DNA from: Actinomycetes bacterium
GTDB lineage: Bacteria > Actinomycetota > Actinomycetes > Actinomycetales > Microbacteriaceae
Direction: 5' to 3'
Length of the DNA: 60,083 bases
Assembly (NCBI GenBank): GCA_023428065.1
Contig: JAEYZI010000046.1
Location: 1-60,083, forward strand
Below are positions 7,664 through 16,438 of the stretch, piece by piece; position 1 is the stretch's first letter, and the number at the start of each line of letters is the position of its first letter. Position numbers and translations under genes: made by a program. The notes under the pieces are model-generated. The model made no database searches. It saw only the letters and a list, made by a program, of their open reading frames with translations, and had not been told where the DNA came from.

Positions 7664-8884
7664 ATGACGCTCACGCTCGAGGCCCGCACCGAACGCCCGT
7701 GGCGCACCCCCGCCGAGTGGTGGCCCCGGCTCGCGGCCGCGACCGACGGCGTCGAGCCGCCGTTCGGGGTGATCGCCGTCGAGGCGCTCGCCGCGAACGC
7801 GCACGACATGTTCGCGCGCGCGCAGGGCACGACGATCCGCGTCGCGAGCAAGTCGGTGCGCGTGCGCGGGGTGCTGGATGCCGTGCTCGCCCTGCCGGGC
7901 TACCGCGGCATCCTCGCCTACACGCTGCCCGAGGCGCTCTGGCTCGCGGAGACCCACGACGACATCGTCGTGGGCTACCCGACCGCCGACCACCTCGCGA
8001 TCGCGCGCCTCGCGGCCGACGAGCAGCTCGCCTCCCGCGTGACCCTCATGGTCGACTCGCTCAAGCACCTCGATCTCGTCGACCGCGTGGCGCCTCCCGA
8101 CCAGCGCGCCGAGATCCGCGTGTGCCTCGAGCTCGACGCGTCCTACCGCAACCCCGTGCTCGGCCACGTCGGCGTGCGCCGCTCGCCCGTGCACGAGGTG
8201 GCCGAGGCCGCGTCCCTCGCGGCGGCGATCGTCAAGCGGCGCGGGTTCCGCCTCGTCGGCATGATGGCCTACGAGGCCCAGATCGCGGGGATCGGCAACC
8301 AGGGCATGACGAACGTGGCGGTGCGCGCGATGCAGAAGGCCTCCGCGTCGGAGCTGCGCGAGCGTCGCGGCGCCGCCGTCGCGGAGGTGCGCAAGGTCGC
8401 CGACCTCGAGTTCGTCAACGGCGGCGGGACGGGATCGCTCGAGTCGACCCACGACGACCCCTCGGTCACCGAGATCGCCGCCGGGTCCGGGCTCTTCGGA
8501 CCCCTCCTCTTCGACGGGTACGAGCACTTCCAGCCCGCTCCGGCCGCCTCCTTCGCCCTGAGCGTCGTGCGCCGCCCCACCGCCGACATCGCGACGGTGC
8601 TCGGGGGCGGATGGATCGCATCCGGTCCGCCCGGTCAGGACCGTCTGCCGCGCCCCGCGTGGCCGGAGGGGCTCAAGTACCTGCCGCGCGAGGAGGCCGG
8701 CGAGGTGCAGACCCCCGTGACGGGCGCCGCGGCCGCCGAGCTCCGGATCGGCGACCGGGTGTTCTTCCGGCACGTCAAGGCGGGCGAGCTGTCCGAGCAC
8801 CTGAACGAGTTCCTGCTGGTGGAGGACGGCCGCATCCTCGACCGGATGCCCACCTACCGCGGCGAGGGGAAGGCGTTCCTGTGA
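7664..8884 (+). CDS. PLP-dependent amino acid deaminase/aldolase (D-threonine aldolase-like)
   Basis: A 406-residue enzyme with an alanine-racemase-type TIM barrel (about residues 30-290) and a C-terminal beta domain like D-threonine aldolase and D-serine dehydratase. The PLP lysine is K63 in RVASKSVRVRG. EFVNGGGTGSLESTH is the phosphate-binding end of the barrel, and the C-terminal SEHLNEF segment is where related enzymes hold a metal. Expected reaction: retro-aldol cleavage or dehydration of a D-beta-hydroxy amino acid, in the cytoplasm. Its end overlaps the lactone oxidase start by 4 bases (GTGA), so they are co-translated. Exact substrate is open. Confidence 0.8.
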   Translation: MTLTLEARTERPWRTPAEWWPRLAAATDGVEPPFGVIAVEALAANAHDMFARAQGTTIRVASKSVRVRGVLDAVLALPGYRGILAYTLPEALWLAETHDDIVVGYPTADHLAIARLAADEQLASRVTLMVDSLKHLDLVDRVAPPDQRAEIRVCLELDASYRNPVLGHVGVRRSPVHEVAEAASLAAAIVKRRGFRLVGMMAYEAQIAGIGNQGMTNVAVRAMQKASASELRERRGAAVAEVRKVADLEFVNGGGTGSLESTHDDPSVTEIAAGSGLFGPLLFDGYEHFQPAPAASFALSVVRRPTADIATVLGGGWIASGPPGQDRLPRPAWPEGLKYLPREEAGEVQTPVTGAAAAELRIGDRVFFRHVKAGELSEHLNEFLLVEDGRILDRMPTYRGEGKAFL

Positions 8885-10227
8885 CCGCCACGACATCCGA
8901 CAGCACGACCCGCGCACCGCTGCGCTCCTCGGGACCCTGGCGCAACTGGGGGCGTTCGGAGGCGTCGCGTCCCGCCTTCCGCGCCTCGCCCTCGACGATC
9001 GGCGAGGTGCAGGCCGTCGTGCGGGCCGCGCGCGAGCGGGGGCTCCCCGTGAAGACGGTGGGCGCGGGCCACAGCTTCACCGCGATCGCCGCGACCGACG
9101 GCATCCTCGTCGACCTCGACCGCCTGCAGGGCGTCGTGACCGCCGACTCCGAGACGGGCCGCGTGACGCTCGCCGCCGGCACGCGCCTCCACCAGCTCCC
9201 TGAGCTGCTCGCGCCGTGGGGCCTCGCCCTGCAGAACATGGGCGACATCGACCGCCAGTCGATCGCGGGCGCCACCTCGACGGGCACCCACGGCACGGGA
9301 CTCGGCTTCGGCGGCCTCGCGACGACCATCACGGGCGCCGTGCTCGTCACGGGCGACGGCTCGGTGCTGCGCGTCAACGAGCGCGAGAACCCGGAGCTGC
9401 TTCCCGCCGTGCGCCTCGGCCTCGGCGCGCTCGGCATCCTCGTGGAGCTCGAGCTCCAGTGCGTGCCCGCGTACCTGCTGCGCGCGGTCGAGCATCCGGA
9501 GCCGTTCGAGGTCATCGACGAGTTCCGTGCGCGGGTCGAGGCGGCCGACCACTTCGAGCTCTACTGGTGGCCGCACACCGATCGCGTCATGACGAAGACC
9601 AACACGCGGCTGCCGCTCGACGCGGGCCGCAAGCCCGTGGGCGCCTTCTCGAACTGGATCGAGGAGGAGGTCATGTCGAACGGCGCCCTCGCCGCCATGT
9701 GCAACCTCGGCCACCTCGCGCCGCGACTCACGCCGGGCATCAACCGCTTCGCGACGAAGGTCTACGGCGACCGCGAGTACACCGACCACTCCTTCGAGGT
9801 GTTCACCGCGCCCCGGCGCGTGCGCTTCCGCGAGATGGAGTACGCCCTGCCGCTCGACGAGGTGCCCGCGGCCCTGCACGAGCTGCGCGCGATGATCGAC
9901 GCGTCCGGATGGCGCATCTCGTTCCCCGTCGAGGTGCGCGCCGCGGCGGCCGACGAGAACTGGCTCTCGACCGCTCACGGCCGCGAGTCCGGGTACATCG
10001 CCGTGCACCGCTACGTGAAGGACGACCCGGAGGAGTACTTCCGCGCCGCCGAGCGGATCTTCCTCGCGCACAGCGGGCGACCGCACTGGGGCAAGATGCA
10101 CTACCTCGACGCCCCGGTGCTCGCCGAGCGCTACCCGCGCTTCGGCGACTTCCTCGCGGCGCGCGACCGGCTCGACCCCGACCGCACCTTCCGCAACGCC
10201 TACCTGGACCGCGTGCTGGGCGCCTAG
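8881..10227 (+). CDS. FAD-linked aldonolactone oxidase (D-arabinono-1,4-lactone oxidase type)
   Basis: A 448-residue oxidase of the vanillyl-alcohol-oxidase fold. The PP-loop is VGAGHSFTAIAATDG (about residues 60-75), the second FAD segment is GATSTGTHGTG, and the C-terminal HWGKMH motif is typical of sugar-1,4-lactone oxidases. They oxidise lactones or polyols with oxygen and release hydrogen peroxide. No His sits in a position I can assign as the covalent FAD link. The gene overlaps the PLP enzyme by 4 bases and ends the operon begun by TetR at 5684. The family call is firm; the true substrate may be a hydroxy acid or polyol other than arabinonolactone. Confidence 0.8.
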   Translation: MTATTSDSTTRAPLRSSGPWRNWGRSEASRPAFRASPSTIGEVQAVVRAARERGLPVKTVGAGHSFTAIAATDGILVDLDRLQGVVTADSETGRVTLAAGTRLHQLPELLAPWGLALQNMGDIDRQSIAGATSTGTHGTGLGFGGLATTITGAVLVTGDGSVLRVNERENPELLPAVRLGLGALGILVELELQCVPAYLLRAVEHPEPFEVIDEFRARVEAADHFELYWWPHTDRVMTKTNTRLPLDAGRKPVGAFSNWIEEEVMSNGALAAMCNLGHLAPRLTPGINRFATKVYGDREYTDHSFEVFTAPRRVRFREMEYALPLDEVPAALHELRAMIDASGWRISFPVEVRAAAADENWLSTAHGRESGYIAVHRYVKDDPEEYFRAAERIFLAHSGRPHWGKMHYLDAPVLAERYPRFGDFLAARDRLDPDRTFRNAYLDRVLGA

Positions 10228-10271
10228 GAAGCCCACAGCGAACGCCCGCGCCGCGTTCGGGCCCGCGCCCC

Positions 10272-10277
10272 TAGGAT
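10272..10277 (+). promoter_or_regulatory. Leaderless -10 element for lemA
   Basis: TAGGAT ends 6 bases before ATG 10284 and no ribosome binding site is present, so transcription probably starts at the A of ATG. Confidence 0.6.
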
Positions 10278-10283
10278 GCCGAT

Positions 10284-10856
10284 ATGGACCCCATCGCGCT
10301 CGTCCTCATCGGTCTCGTCGTCCTGCTCGTCGTGATCGTCGGCATCTACCTCTGGTCGACCTACAACGGGCTCGTGAAGCTGAACGTACGCGTCGACGAG
10401 GCGTGGAGCGACATCACGGTGCAGCTCAAGCGCCGCGCCGACCTCATCCCGAACCTCATCGAGACGGTCAAGGGCTACGCAGCCCACGAGAAGGGCGTCT
10501 TCGAGCAGGTCACGGCGGCGCGCGCGGCGACCGTCAACGCCTCGACGCCCGCCCAGGCCGCCGAGGCGGAGGGCCTGTTCCAGAACGCCCTCAAGTCGAT
10601 CTTCGCCGTCGCGGAGGCCTACCCGCAGCTGCAGGCGAACCAGAACTTCCTGCAGCTGCAGGGCGAGCTCGTCGACACCGAGGACAAGATCCAGGCCTCG
10701 CGGCGCTTCTACAACGGCGGAGTCCGCGAGCTCAACACGCGCATCAAGCTGTTCCCGAACACGCTCTTCGTGCGCGGCCTCGGCTTCACCGAGCGCGAGT
10801 TCTTCGAGGTCGAGGACGCCGCCGCGATCGCCGAGCCGCCGCGCGTGCAGTTCTGA
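10284..10856 (+). CDS. lemA: LemA family membrane protein
   Basis: A 190-residue protein with one N-terminal membrane helix (LVLIGLVVLLVVIVGIYLW) with the N-terminus outside, followed by a helical bundle. The NGLVKLNVRVDEAWSDITVQ and LKRRADLIPNLIETVKGYA segments are LemA hallmarks, and FPNTLFVRGLGF is the usual C-terminal motif. Function is not known; in many bacteria lemA sits next to htpX, exactly as here (80 bases before it), which suggests a part in membrane protein quality control. The start is leaderless. Confidence 0.9.
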   Translation: MDPIALVLIGLVVLLVVIVGIYLWSTYNGLVKLNVRVDEAWSDITVQLKRRADLIPNLIETVKGYAAHEKGVFEQVTAARAATVNASTPAQAAEAEGLFQNALKSIFAVAEAYPQLQANQNFLQLQGELVDTEDKIQASRRFYNGGVRELNTRIKLFPNTLFVRGLGFTEREFFEVEDAAAIAEPPRVQF

Positions 10857-10937
10857 CCACGTGACCAGCGCGCGCGTGCCGACATCCGGCGCGCGGGCGC
10901 GCCCCGTCTGACCCCGCCCCGAACCCGGAACCCCCCC

Positions 10938-11828
10938 ATGTACTCCGCCATCGCCGCGAACAAGCGCAACACGGTGCTCATCATCGCGCTCTTCATCGTC
11001 ATCATCGGCGGTCTCGGCACGCTCACGGCGTGGATCGTGGGCGACTGGTGGATCGCCGGCATCACGCTCGCGGTCGCCGTCGTGTACGCGATCATCCAGT
11101 ACTTCGCCGCGACGAGCGAGACGATCGCGCTCACGGGCGCCGTCGAGATCTCGAAGCGCGACAACCCGCGCCTCTACCGCATCGTCGAGAACCTCGCGAT
11201 CACCGAGGGACTCCCGATGCCGCGGCTCTACATCATCGACGACCCCGCCCCCAACGCTTTCGCGACCGGGCGCGACCCCGAGCACGCGGTCGTCGCGGCC
11301 ACGACGGGCCTCCTGGAGATCATGGACGACGCCGAGCTCGAGGGCGTCATGGCCCACGAGCTCGGGCACGTCAAGAACTACGACATCCGCGTCTCGCTCA
11401 TCGTCTTCGGCCTCGTCGTCGCGATCGGGCTGCTCGCCGACATCGCGCTGCGCGTCACGATCTTCGGAGGTCGCGGGCGCTCCAACAACAACGGCGGTCC
11501 CGCGGCGATCGTGATGCTCGCGATCGGCATCGTCGCGATGATCATCGCGCCCCTGCTCGCGGGCGTCGTCCAGGCCGCCGTCTCCCGGCAGCGGGAGTAC
11601 CTCGCCGATGCGACGGGGGCGCTCACGACGCGGCACCCGGAGGCGCTCGCCCGCGCCCTCGAGAAGCTCAAGGTCTACGGTCGTCCGGTGGCCCGCACCC
11701 ACTCCTCCACGTCGCACCTGTGGATCTCCGACCCCAACAAGCCGGGCATCATGCAGCGACTGTTCGCGACGCATCCGCCGCTCGACGACCGCATCGCCCG
11801 TCTGCTCGGCAACGCTGACCGCTTCTGA
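10938..11828 (+). CDS. htpX: HtpX-type M48 membrane zinc protease
   Basis: A 296-residue membrane metalloprotease that degrades damaged or misfolded membrane proteins. Two hydrophobic helices (about residues 14-57) come first, then NAFATGRDPEHAVVAATTGL, the zinc motif HELGH in MAHELGHVKNYDIR, and a second pair of helices before SRQREYLADATGA, whose Glu is the third zinc ligand. All catalytic residues are present. It follows lemA as a likely operon. The region just before ATG is GGAACCCCCCC, so no good ribosome binding site is seen; translation may depend on lemA. Confidence 0.9.
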   Translation: MYSAIAANKRNTVLIIALFIVIIGGLGTLTAWIVGDWWIAGITLAVAVVYAIIQYFAATSETIALTGAVEISKRDNPRLYRIVENLAITEGLPMPRLYIIDDPAPNAFATGRDPEHAVVAATTGLLEIMDDAELEGVMAHELGHVKNYDIRVSLIVFGLVVAIGLLADIALRVTIFGGRGRSNNNGGPAAIVMLAIGIVAMIIAPLLAGVVQAAVSRQREYLADATGALTTRHPEALARALEKLKVYGRPVARTHSSTSHLWISDPNKPGIMQRLFATHPPLDDRIARLLGNADRF

Positions 11829-11881
11829 CACCGCCCCTCGAGCGTCCGCCGCGCGGGGTCGCGCCTCACCGATGAGCGGCG

Positions 11882-11887
11882 TAGCGT
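11882..11887 (+). promoter_or_regulatory. Leaderless -10 element for the endonuclease-fold gene
   Basis: TAGCGT ends 6 bases before ATG 11894. There is no clear Shine-Dalgarno sequence. Confidence 0.55.
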
Positions 11888-11893
11888 CGAAGG

Positions 11894-12694
11894 ATGAGCA
11901 CCCTGCGTGCGATGACCTGGAACCTCTGGTGGCGCTTCGGCGGCAACTGGCGCGAACGCGAGGCGGGCATCCTGCGCGTCGTGCGGGAGCAGGATCCCGA
12001 CGTGCTCGGCATCCAGGAGTGCTGGGCGGAGGGGGACCGCACACAGGCCGACCTGCTCGCCGAGGCGCTCGGCGGCCACGCGGCCTTCGTGCCCACGGGC
12101 CTGCCGCCCGTGCCGTACCCCGTCGAGGAGGCCTCCCAGGACGGCGTGCGCATGGGCCTCGGCCTCGTGAGCCGGTGGCCGCTCGACCGCCTCCTGCGCA
12201 CGACGCTGCCGAGCGAGGACCGCGACAACGCGGCCCTGTTCGCGCGCGTCGCACACCCGGAGGGACCGCTGCGCGTCGTCGTCGGGGCGACGAGCTGGGA
12301 GCCGGACCGCATCGTCGAGTCGACGCTCCAGGTCTCCGCCCTGCAGCGCATGATCCGCGAGGACGCCGCCTCGCGTGCCCTCCCGAGCATCCTGCTCGCC
12401 GACCTCAACTACGACCGCACCCAGCTGCCGCTCAAGGGGCTGCTGCTGTTCGACGCGTGGGATGCCGCCGAGCGCGACGCGGACCCGCGCACGCTGAGCT
12501 CCGACAACCGGTTCGCGCCCCGTGAGGCGGCCGAGCAGATCGACCGGCACATCGACCACATCCTGTACACGCCCGGGTATCTCGGGGCGCGCGCGACGCG
12601 CACCTGGATCGTGCGCGACGAGCCCGACGGCCTGCCGCCATCCGACCACTACCCGGTCGTCACCGACATCGCCTGGTCGACGAGAGGGGCCTGA
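11894..12694 (+). CDS. Endonuclease/exonuclease/phosphatase-fold hydrolase
   Basis: A 266-residue metal-dependent phosphodiesterase-fold enzyme. TLRAMTWNLWWRFGGNW is the first strand with the Asn, IQECWAE gives the metal-binding Glu, LADLNYD the Asp/Asn pair, and SDHYPVVTDI the C-terminal Asp-His. All expected catalytic residues are present. Members act on nucleic acids, phosphoinositides or other phosphodiesters, so the substrate is open. No signal peptide is seen. Its last 46 bases overlap the convergent glycosylase gene at 12649, so the two 3' ends are read from both strands. Confidence 0.8.
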   Translation: MSTLRAMTWNLWWRFGGNWREREAGILRVVREQDPDVLGIQECWAEGDRTQADLLAEALGGHAAFVPTGLPPVPYPVEEASQDGVRMGLGLVSRWPLDRLLRTTLPSEDRDNAALFARVAHPEGPLRVVVGATSWEPDRIVESTLQVSALQRMIREDAASRALPSILLADLNYDRTQLPLKGLLLFDAWDAAERDADPRTLSSDNRFAPREAAEQIDRHIDHILYTPGYLGARATRTWIVRDEPDGLPPSDHYPVVTDIAWSTRGA

Positions 12695-13881
12695 GCCTCC
12701 GCGGCGATCGCCCGGGCGAGATCCCCGCGATCGACCACCTCGAGCTCGCCGAGGCCCTGCCACGCGGCGAGCTCGCGGAGGGCGGGCACGATGCGTTCCG
12801 CGACGGCGTCGCCCACGCCCTCCTCGCGCCACGCCGACTGCACCCGCAGCACGCCCCGCTGCCGGTCGTTCTTGAGGTCGACGCGGCCCACGAGGGCGTC
12901 GTCGACGAGCACGGGGAGCGTGTAGTAGCCGTAGACGCGTTTCGGCGCGGGCGTGTAGATCTCGATGCGGTAGTGGAAGCCGAACATGCGCAGGGCGCGC
13001 TCGCGCTCCCACACGACGGGGTCGAAGGGGCTCAAGAGGGCCGTCGCCTCGATGCGACGCGGGATGCGCGCGTCGCGGTGCAGGAAGGCGGGCTTGCGCC
13101 ATCCGGGCACCTCCACGCGGCGCACGACGCCCTCGTCGACGAGGCGCTCGAGGGCGGGCTTCGCGTCGGCGGTCTTCAGTCGGTAGTAGTCGGCGAGGTC
13201 GGAGAGGGTGCCGATGCCGTGCGCGCGGGCTGCGCGCTCCATGAGGCGGTGCACGGCGTCCGCGCGCGGGATCTCTTGCTCCCAGAGCCCGGGCGGCATG
13301 ACCTGCTCGGGGAGCGCGTAGGTGCGCTCGAAGCCCGTGCGGCCCGCCGAGACGACGTCGCCCACCCGGAACATCCGCTCGAGGCCGCGCTTCACCTCGT
13401 CCCAGTCCCACCAACTGCCGCGTCGCGGCGCCGACGCATCGCGCTCGATCTTCGAGGCCGGCAGCGGCCCCTTCTCGGCGAGTTCGGCGCGCAGCCACGC
13501 GAGGGTGTCGGCGTGCGCGGTGAGCCACGGGTCGCCCGCACGGTCGAAGTAGTCGCGGTAGTCCTGCATCCGGAAGCGGAAGAGCGGCCAGTCCCCGAGC
13601 GGGATGAGGGCGGCCTCGTGCGCCCAGTACTCGCGATAGGGCCCGCGCCTGGCGAACGTCAGCCTGTCGAGCAGGGCCTTGTCGTAGGAGCCGAGGCGTG
13701 CGAACACGGGCAGGTAGTGGCTGCGCTCGAGCACGTTGACGGAGTCGAGCTGCAGCAGGCCGACGCGCTCGAACAGCAGGTTGAGCTGGCGCGTGCCGAC
13801 GACCTCGGGGCGAGGCCGACCGAACCCCTGCGCGGCGAGCGCGATGCGGCGCGCGGCGGCGGGGGAGACGGTGTCGACCAC
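12649..13881 (-). CDS. AlkX/YcaQ-type DNA glycosylase (HTH_42 winged-helix protein)
   Basis: A 410-residue winged-helix protein of the family that unhooks DNA interstrand crosslinks and removes bulky alkylated bases. The catalytic QxD motif is seen in GLLQLDSVNVLERSHYLP near residue 43, and this is the QxD form (AlkX/YcaQ) rather than the QxQ form (AlkZ). Other family blocks are YREYWAHEAALIP, PEQVMPPGLW and ALLSPFDPVVWERER. Length fits. GTG 13881 has TAGGGT 7 bases upstream and no ribosome binding site, so it is probably leaderless. It is divergent from the AI-2E permease and overlaps the hydrolase gene by 46 bases at its 3' end. Confidence 0.85.
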   Translation of the reverse strand: MVDTVSPAAARRIALAAQGFGRPRPEVVGTRQLNLLFERVGLLQLDSVNVLERSHYLPVFARLGSYDKALLDRLTFARRGPYREYWAHEAALIPLGDWPLFRFRMQDYRDYFDRAGDPWLTAHADTLAWLRAELAEKGPLPASKIERDASAPRRGSWWDWDEVKRGLERMFRVGDVVSAGRTGFERTYALPEQVMPPGLWEQEIPRADAVHRLMERAARAHGIGTLSDLADYYRLKTADAKPALERLVDEGVVRRVEVPGWRKPAFLHRDARIPRRIEATALLSPFDPVVWERERALRMFGFHYRIEIYTPAPKRVYGYYTLPVLVDDALVGRVDLKNDRQRGVLRVQSAWREEGVGDAVAERIVPALRELAAWQGLGELEVVDRGDLARAIAAEAQAPLVDQAMSVTTG

Positions 13882-13888
13882 CCGAGTG

Positions 13889-13894
13889 ACCCTA
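13889..13894 (-). promoter_or_regulatory. Leaderless -10 element for the AlkX-type gene
   Basis: On the minus strand TAGGGT ends 7 bases before GTG 13881. Confidence 0.55.
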
Positions 13895-13940
13895 GCGCCC
13901 GCCCCCGACGCGTCGGGCGTCCCGCGGAATACGGGGTGCC

Positions 13941-13946
13941 TAGACT
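13941..13946 (+). promoter_or_regulatory. Leaderless -10 element for the AI-2E permease
   Basis: TAGACT ends 6 bases before ATG 13953. It pairs with the divergent element at 13889, so the 71-base gap drives two leaderless transcripts. Confidence 0.6.
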
Positions 13947-13952
13947 TGGCGA

Positions 13953-15143
13953 ATGGCCTTCGGATTCCGCAGCGAACGCGCTCGCGACGAGGAGGCGCGC
14001 CGCGCGACCGACGCGCGCGTGGCGGATGCGATCCCGCCCGGGGTGAGGATCGCCGCCGCGTGGTCGTGGCGCATGCTCGTGATCGCCGGCGTCGTCGCCC
14101 TCGTCATCTTCCTCGTCATCCAGTTGCGCTACATCGTCGTGCCGCTGCTCGTCGCGATGCTGCTCGCCGCCCTCCTCGTGCCGTTCTCGAACTGGCTCCA
14201 GCGCCACCGCTGGCCGAAGTGGGCCGCGATCGCGGTGAGCGAGGTCGGGGTGCTCGCGATCATCGGCGGCCTCATCTGGCTCACGGTGCGCACCGTCATC
14301 AGCGGCTACCCCGCGCTGCAGGAGCAGACGCTCGCGCGCTGGGAGGACCTCAAGGCGTGGCTCCTCGACTCGCCCCTCCACCTGTCGGGAACCGACATCC
14401 AGGCCTGGGCCGACCAGTTCATCGCCTCGCTCCAGGAGGACTCGAGCTCGCTATGGACGGGCGCCCTCTCCGTCAGCAGCGGCGTCGGCCACTTCCTCGC
14501 GGGCTTCCTGCTCGTGCTCTTCGCGACGCTCTTCATCCTCATCGACGGGCGGGGCATCTGGTACTGGGTCGTGCGGATCTTCCCCCGACGGTCGCGTGCG
14601 GCTCTCGTCGGCGCGGGCGAGGCGGGCTGGATCACGCTGTCGACGTTCGTGCGCGTGCAGGTGCTCGTCGCCTTCATCGACGCGGTCGGCATCGGCCTCG
14701 GCGCGTTCATCCTGGGGCTCTTCTACGACGGCTTCCCGCTCGTCGTGCCCATCGCGATCCTCGTGTTCCTCGGGTCGTTCATCCCCGTCGTCGGCGCCGT
14801 CGTGTCGGGCGCGCTCGCCGTGTTCATCGCGCTCGTCTTCATGGGGCCGTGGCAGGCCTTCATCATGCTGCTCATCGTGATCGGCGTGCAGCAGCTCGAA
14901 GGGCACGTGCTGCAGCCGTTCCTCGTGGGCAACGCCGTCAAGGTGCATCCCCTCGCGGTCGTCATCGTCGTCGCCGCCGGCGGCTTCCTCGCCGGCATCC
15001 CGGGCGCGCTCTTCGCGGTGCCGCTCGTGGCTACCCTCAACGCGATGATCGTCTACATCTCCCGCGGCGAGTGGCGCACGAACCCGCATCCGGCGATCGC
15101 GGATGTCGTCCCGTCGACGAGAGGCCGAACCATCCGTGACTGA
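13953..15143 (+). CDS. AI-2E family (TqsA/PerM-like) permease
   Basis: A 396-residue membrane protein with about eight helices. The family is named for autoinducer-2 export, but many members are sodium/proton or unknown transporters. Two N-terminal helices (near 33-75, 90-110), a hydrophilic central part, and the C-terminal pore block with FIALVFMGPWQAFIMLL, LEGHVLQPFLVGNAVKVHP and GIPGALFAVPLVATLNA are diagnostic. It overlaps the threonine ammonia-lyase start by 8 bases, suggesting co-translation. The substrate is unknown, possibly linked to amino acid export given the neighbour. Confidence 0.85.
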   Translation: MAFGFRSERARDEEARRATDARVADAIPPGVRIAAAWSWRMLVIAGVVALVIFLVIQLRYIVVPLLVAMLLAALLVPFSNWLQRHRWPKWAAIAVSEVGVLAIIGGLIWLTVRTVISGYPALQEQTLARWEDLKAWLLDSPLHLSGTDIQAWADQFIASLQEDSSSLWTGALSVSSGVGHFLAGFLLVLFATLFILIDGRGIWYWVVRIFPRRSRAALVGAGEAGWITLSTFVRVQVLVAFIDAVGIGLGAFILGLFYDGFPLVVPIAILVFLGSFIPVVGAVVSGALAVFIALVFMGPWQAFIMLLIVIGVQQLEGHVLQPFLVGNAVKVHPLAVVIVVAAGGFLAGIPGALFAVPLVATLNAMIVYISRGEWRTNPHPAIADVVPSTRGRTIRD

Positions 15144-16371
15144 GCTGCCCGGTCCCTCTCTCGCCGAGATCCGTGCCGCACGGGCGCGCGCGGCCGAGGT
15201 CGCCTCCGTGACGCCCATGGAGTTCTCGCGCTTCCTCAGCGATGTCGTCGGTTCGCCCGTGCACCTCAAGGCCGAGAACCTGCAGCGCACCGGTTCGTAC
15301 AAGATCCGCGGCGCCTACAACCGCCTCTCCCAGCTCACGCCCGAGGAGCGCGCGCGCGGTGTGGTCGCCGCGTCGGCCGGCAACCACGCGCAGGGTGTCG
15401 CGCTCGCGGCGCGCGAGCTCGGCATCCGCGCCACGATCTTCATGCCCATCGGGGTCGCGCTCCCCAAGCTCCAGGCCACGCGCAACTACGGCGCGGAGGT
15501 CGTGCTGCACGGCCACGTCGTCGACGAGACGCTGCAGGCCGCCGCCGAGTTCGCCGAGCGCACGGGTGCGGTCGTGATCCCGCCGTTCGACCACCCGGAT
15601 GTCGTGGCAGGGCAGGGCGGGCTCGCGCTCGAGATCCTCGATCAGGTGCCCGATGTCGCGAACGTCGTCGTGCCGATCGGCGGCGGCGGCCTCATCGCGG
15701 GCATCGCGTCGGCGTTCGCGCAGCTCGAGCCGGAGCTCGGTCGTCGCGTGCGCGTCGTGGGTGTGCAGGCGGAGAACGCGGCGGCCTTCCCGCCCTCGCT
15801 CGAGACGGGGGAGCCCGTCGCCGTGGCCACGTCGCCGACGATCGCCGACGGCATCGCGGTCGGGCGACCGGGGGAGCTCAACTTCGCGATCGTGCGCGAG
15901 GCCGTCGACACGGTCGTGACGGTGCCCGACGACGACATCGCTCGCGCGATCGTCGTGCTGCTCGAGCGGGCGAAGCTCGTGGTGGAGCCCGCGGGCGCCG
16001 TCGGAACCGCGGCGGTGCTCGCGGAGCGCGTCGCGCTCGAGGGGCCGACGGTCATCCTGCTGTCGGGCGGCAACATCGACCCAATGGTCATGGAGCGCGT
16101 CATCAGTCGCGGGCTCGCGGCCTCCCATCGGTACCTCAAGGTCAACATCCCCCTGCCCGACCGCCCGGGGCAGCTCGCGCGTATCGCGGAGCTCATCGCG
16201 GAGGCCAACGCCAACGTCGTCGAGGTGCTGCACACGCGGCACGGGTTCGGGCTGCTCATCAGCGAGGTCGAGATCGAGATCCACATGGAGACCCGCGGCG
16301 CCGAGCACGCCGAGCTCGTGCTGCGCCGCCTGCGCGAGGCCGGCTACCGGCCGCGCGTCGACGAAGGCTGA
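15136..16371 (+). CDS. ilvA: Threonine ammonia-lyase with C-terminal ACT-like domain
   Basis: A 411-residue PLP enzyme that turns L-threonine into 2-oxobutanoate and ammonia, the first step to isoleucine. The PLP lysine is in TGSYKIRGAYNRL (near residue 53), the phosphate loop is VPIGGGGLIAGIA, and residues ~330-410 (YLKVNIPLPDRPGQLARIAE and following) form a short ACT-like regulatory domain. This is the single-ACT form of about 400 residues, not the 510-residue double-ACT form. GTG 15136 starts 16 codons before the catalytic core and overlaps the permease stop by 8 bases. Whether it serves biosynthesis or catabolism is not shown. Confidence 0.9.
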   Translation: MTELPGPSLAEIRAARARAAEVASVTPMEFSRFLSDVVGSPVHLKAENLQRTGSYKIRGAYNRLSQLTPEERARGVVAASAGNHAQGVALAARELGIRATIFMPIGVALPKLQATRNYGAEVVLHGHVVDETLQAAAEFAERTGAVVIPPFDHPDVVAGQGGLALEILDQVPDVANVVVPIGGGGLIAGIASAFAQLEPELGRRVRVVGVQAENAAAFPPSLETGEPVAVATSPTIADGIAVGRPGELNFAIVREAVDTVVTVPDDDIARAIVVLLERAKLVVEPAGAVGTAAVLAERVALEGPTVILLSGGNIDPMVMERVISRGLAASHRYLKVNIPLPDRPGQLARIAELIAEANANVVEVLHTRHGFGLLISEVEIEIHMETRGAEHAELVLRRLREAGYRPRVDEG

Positions 16372-16405
16372 CGCGGGGGTTGCGGCCGGACGCCGCATCG
16401 CTATC

Positions 16406-16421
16406 ATAGGTGCCAACCTAT
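16406..16421. promoter_or_regulatory. 16-bp palindrome, likely ArsR-family operator
   Basis: ATAGGTGCCAACCTAT has perfect 6-bp arms around GCCA. It lies 18 bases before GTG 16439 and overlaps a possible -10 (TATAGA, 16421-16426). The ArsR protein encoded second in this operon (17080) is the likely binder. Confidence 0.65.
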
Positions 16422-16438
16422 ATAGAAGGGATGCGGCC

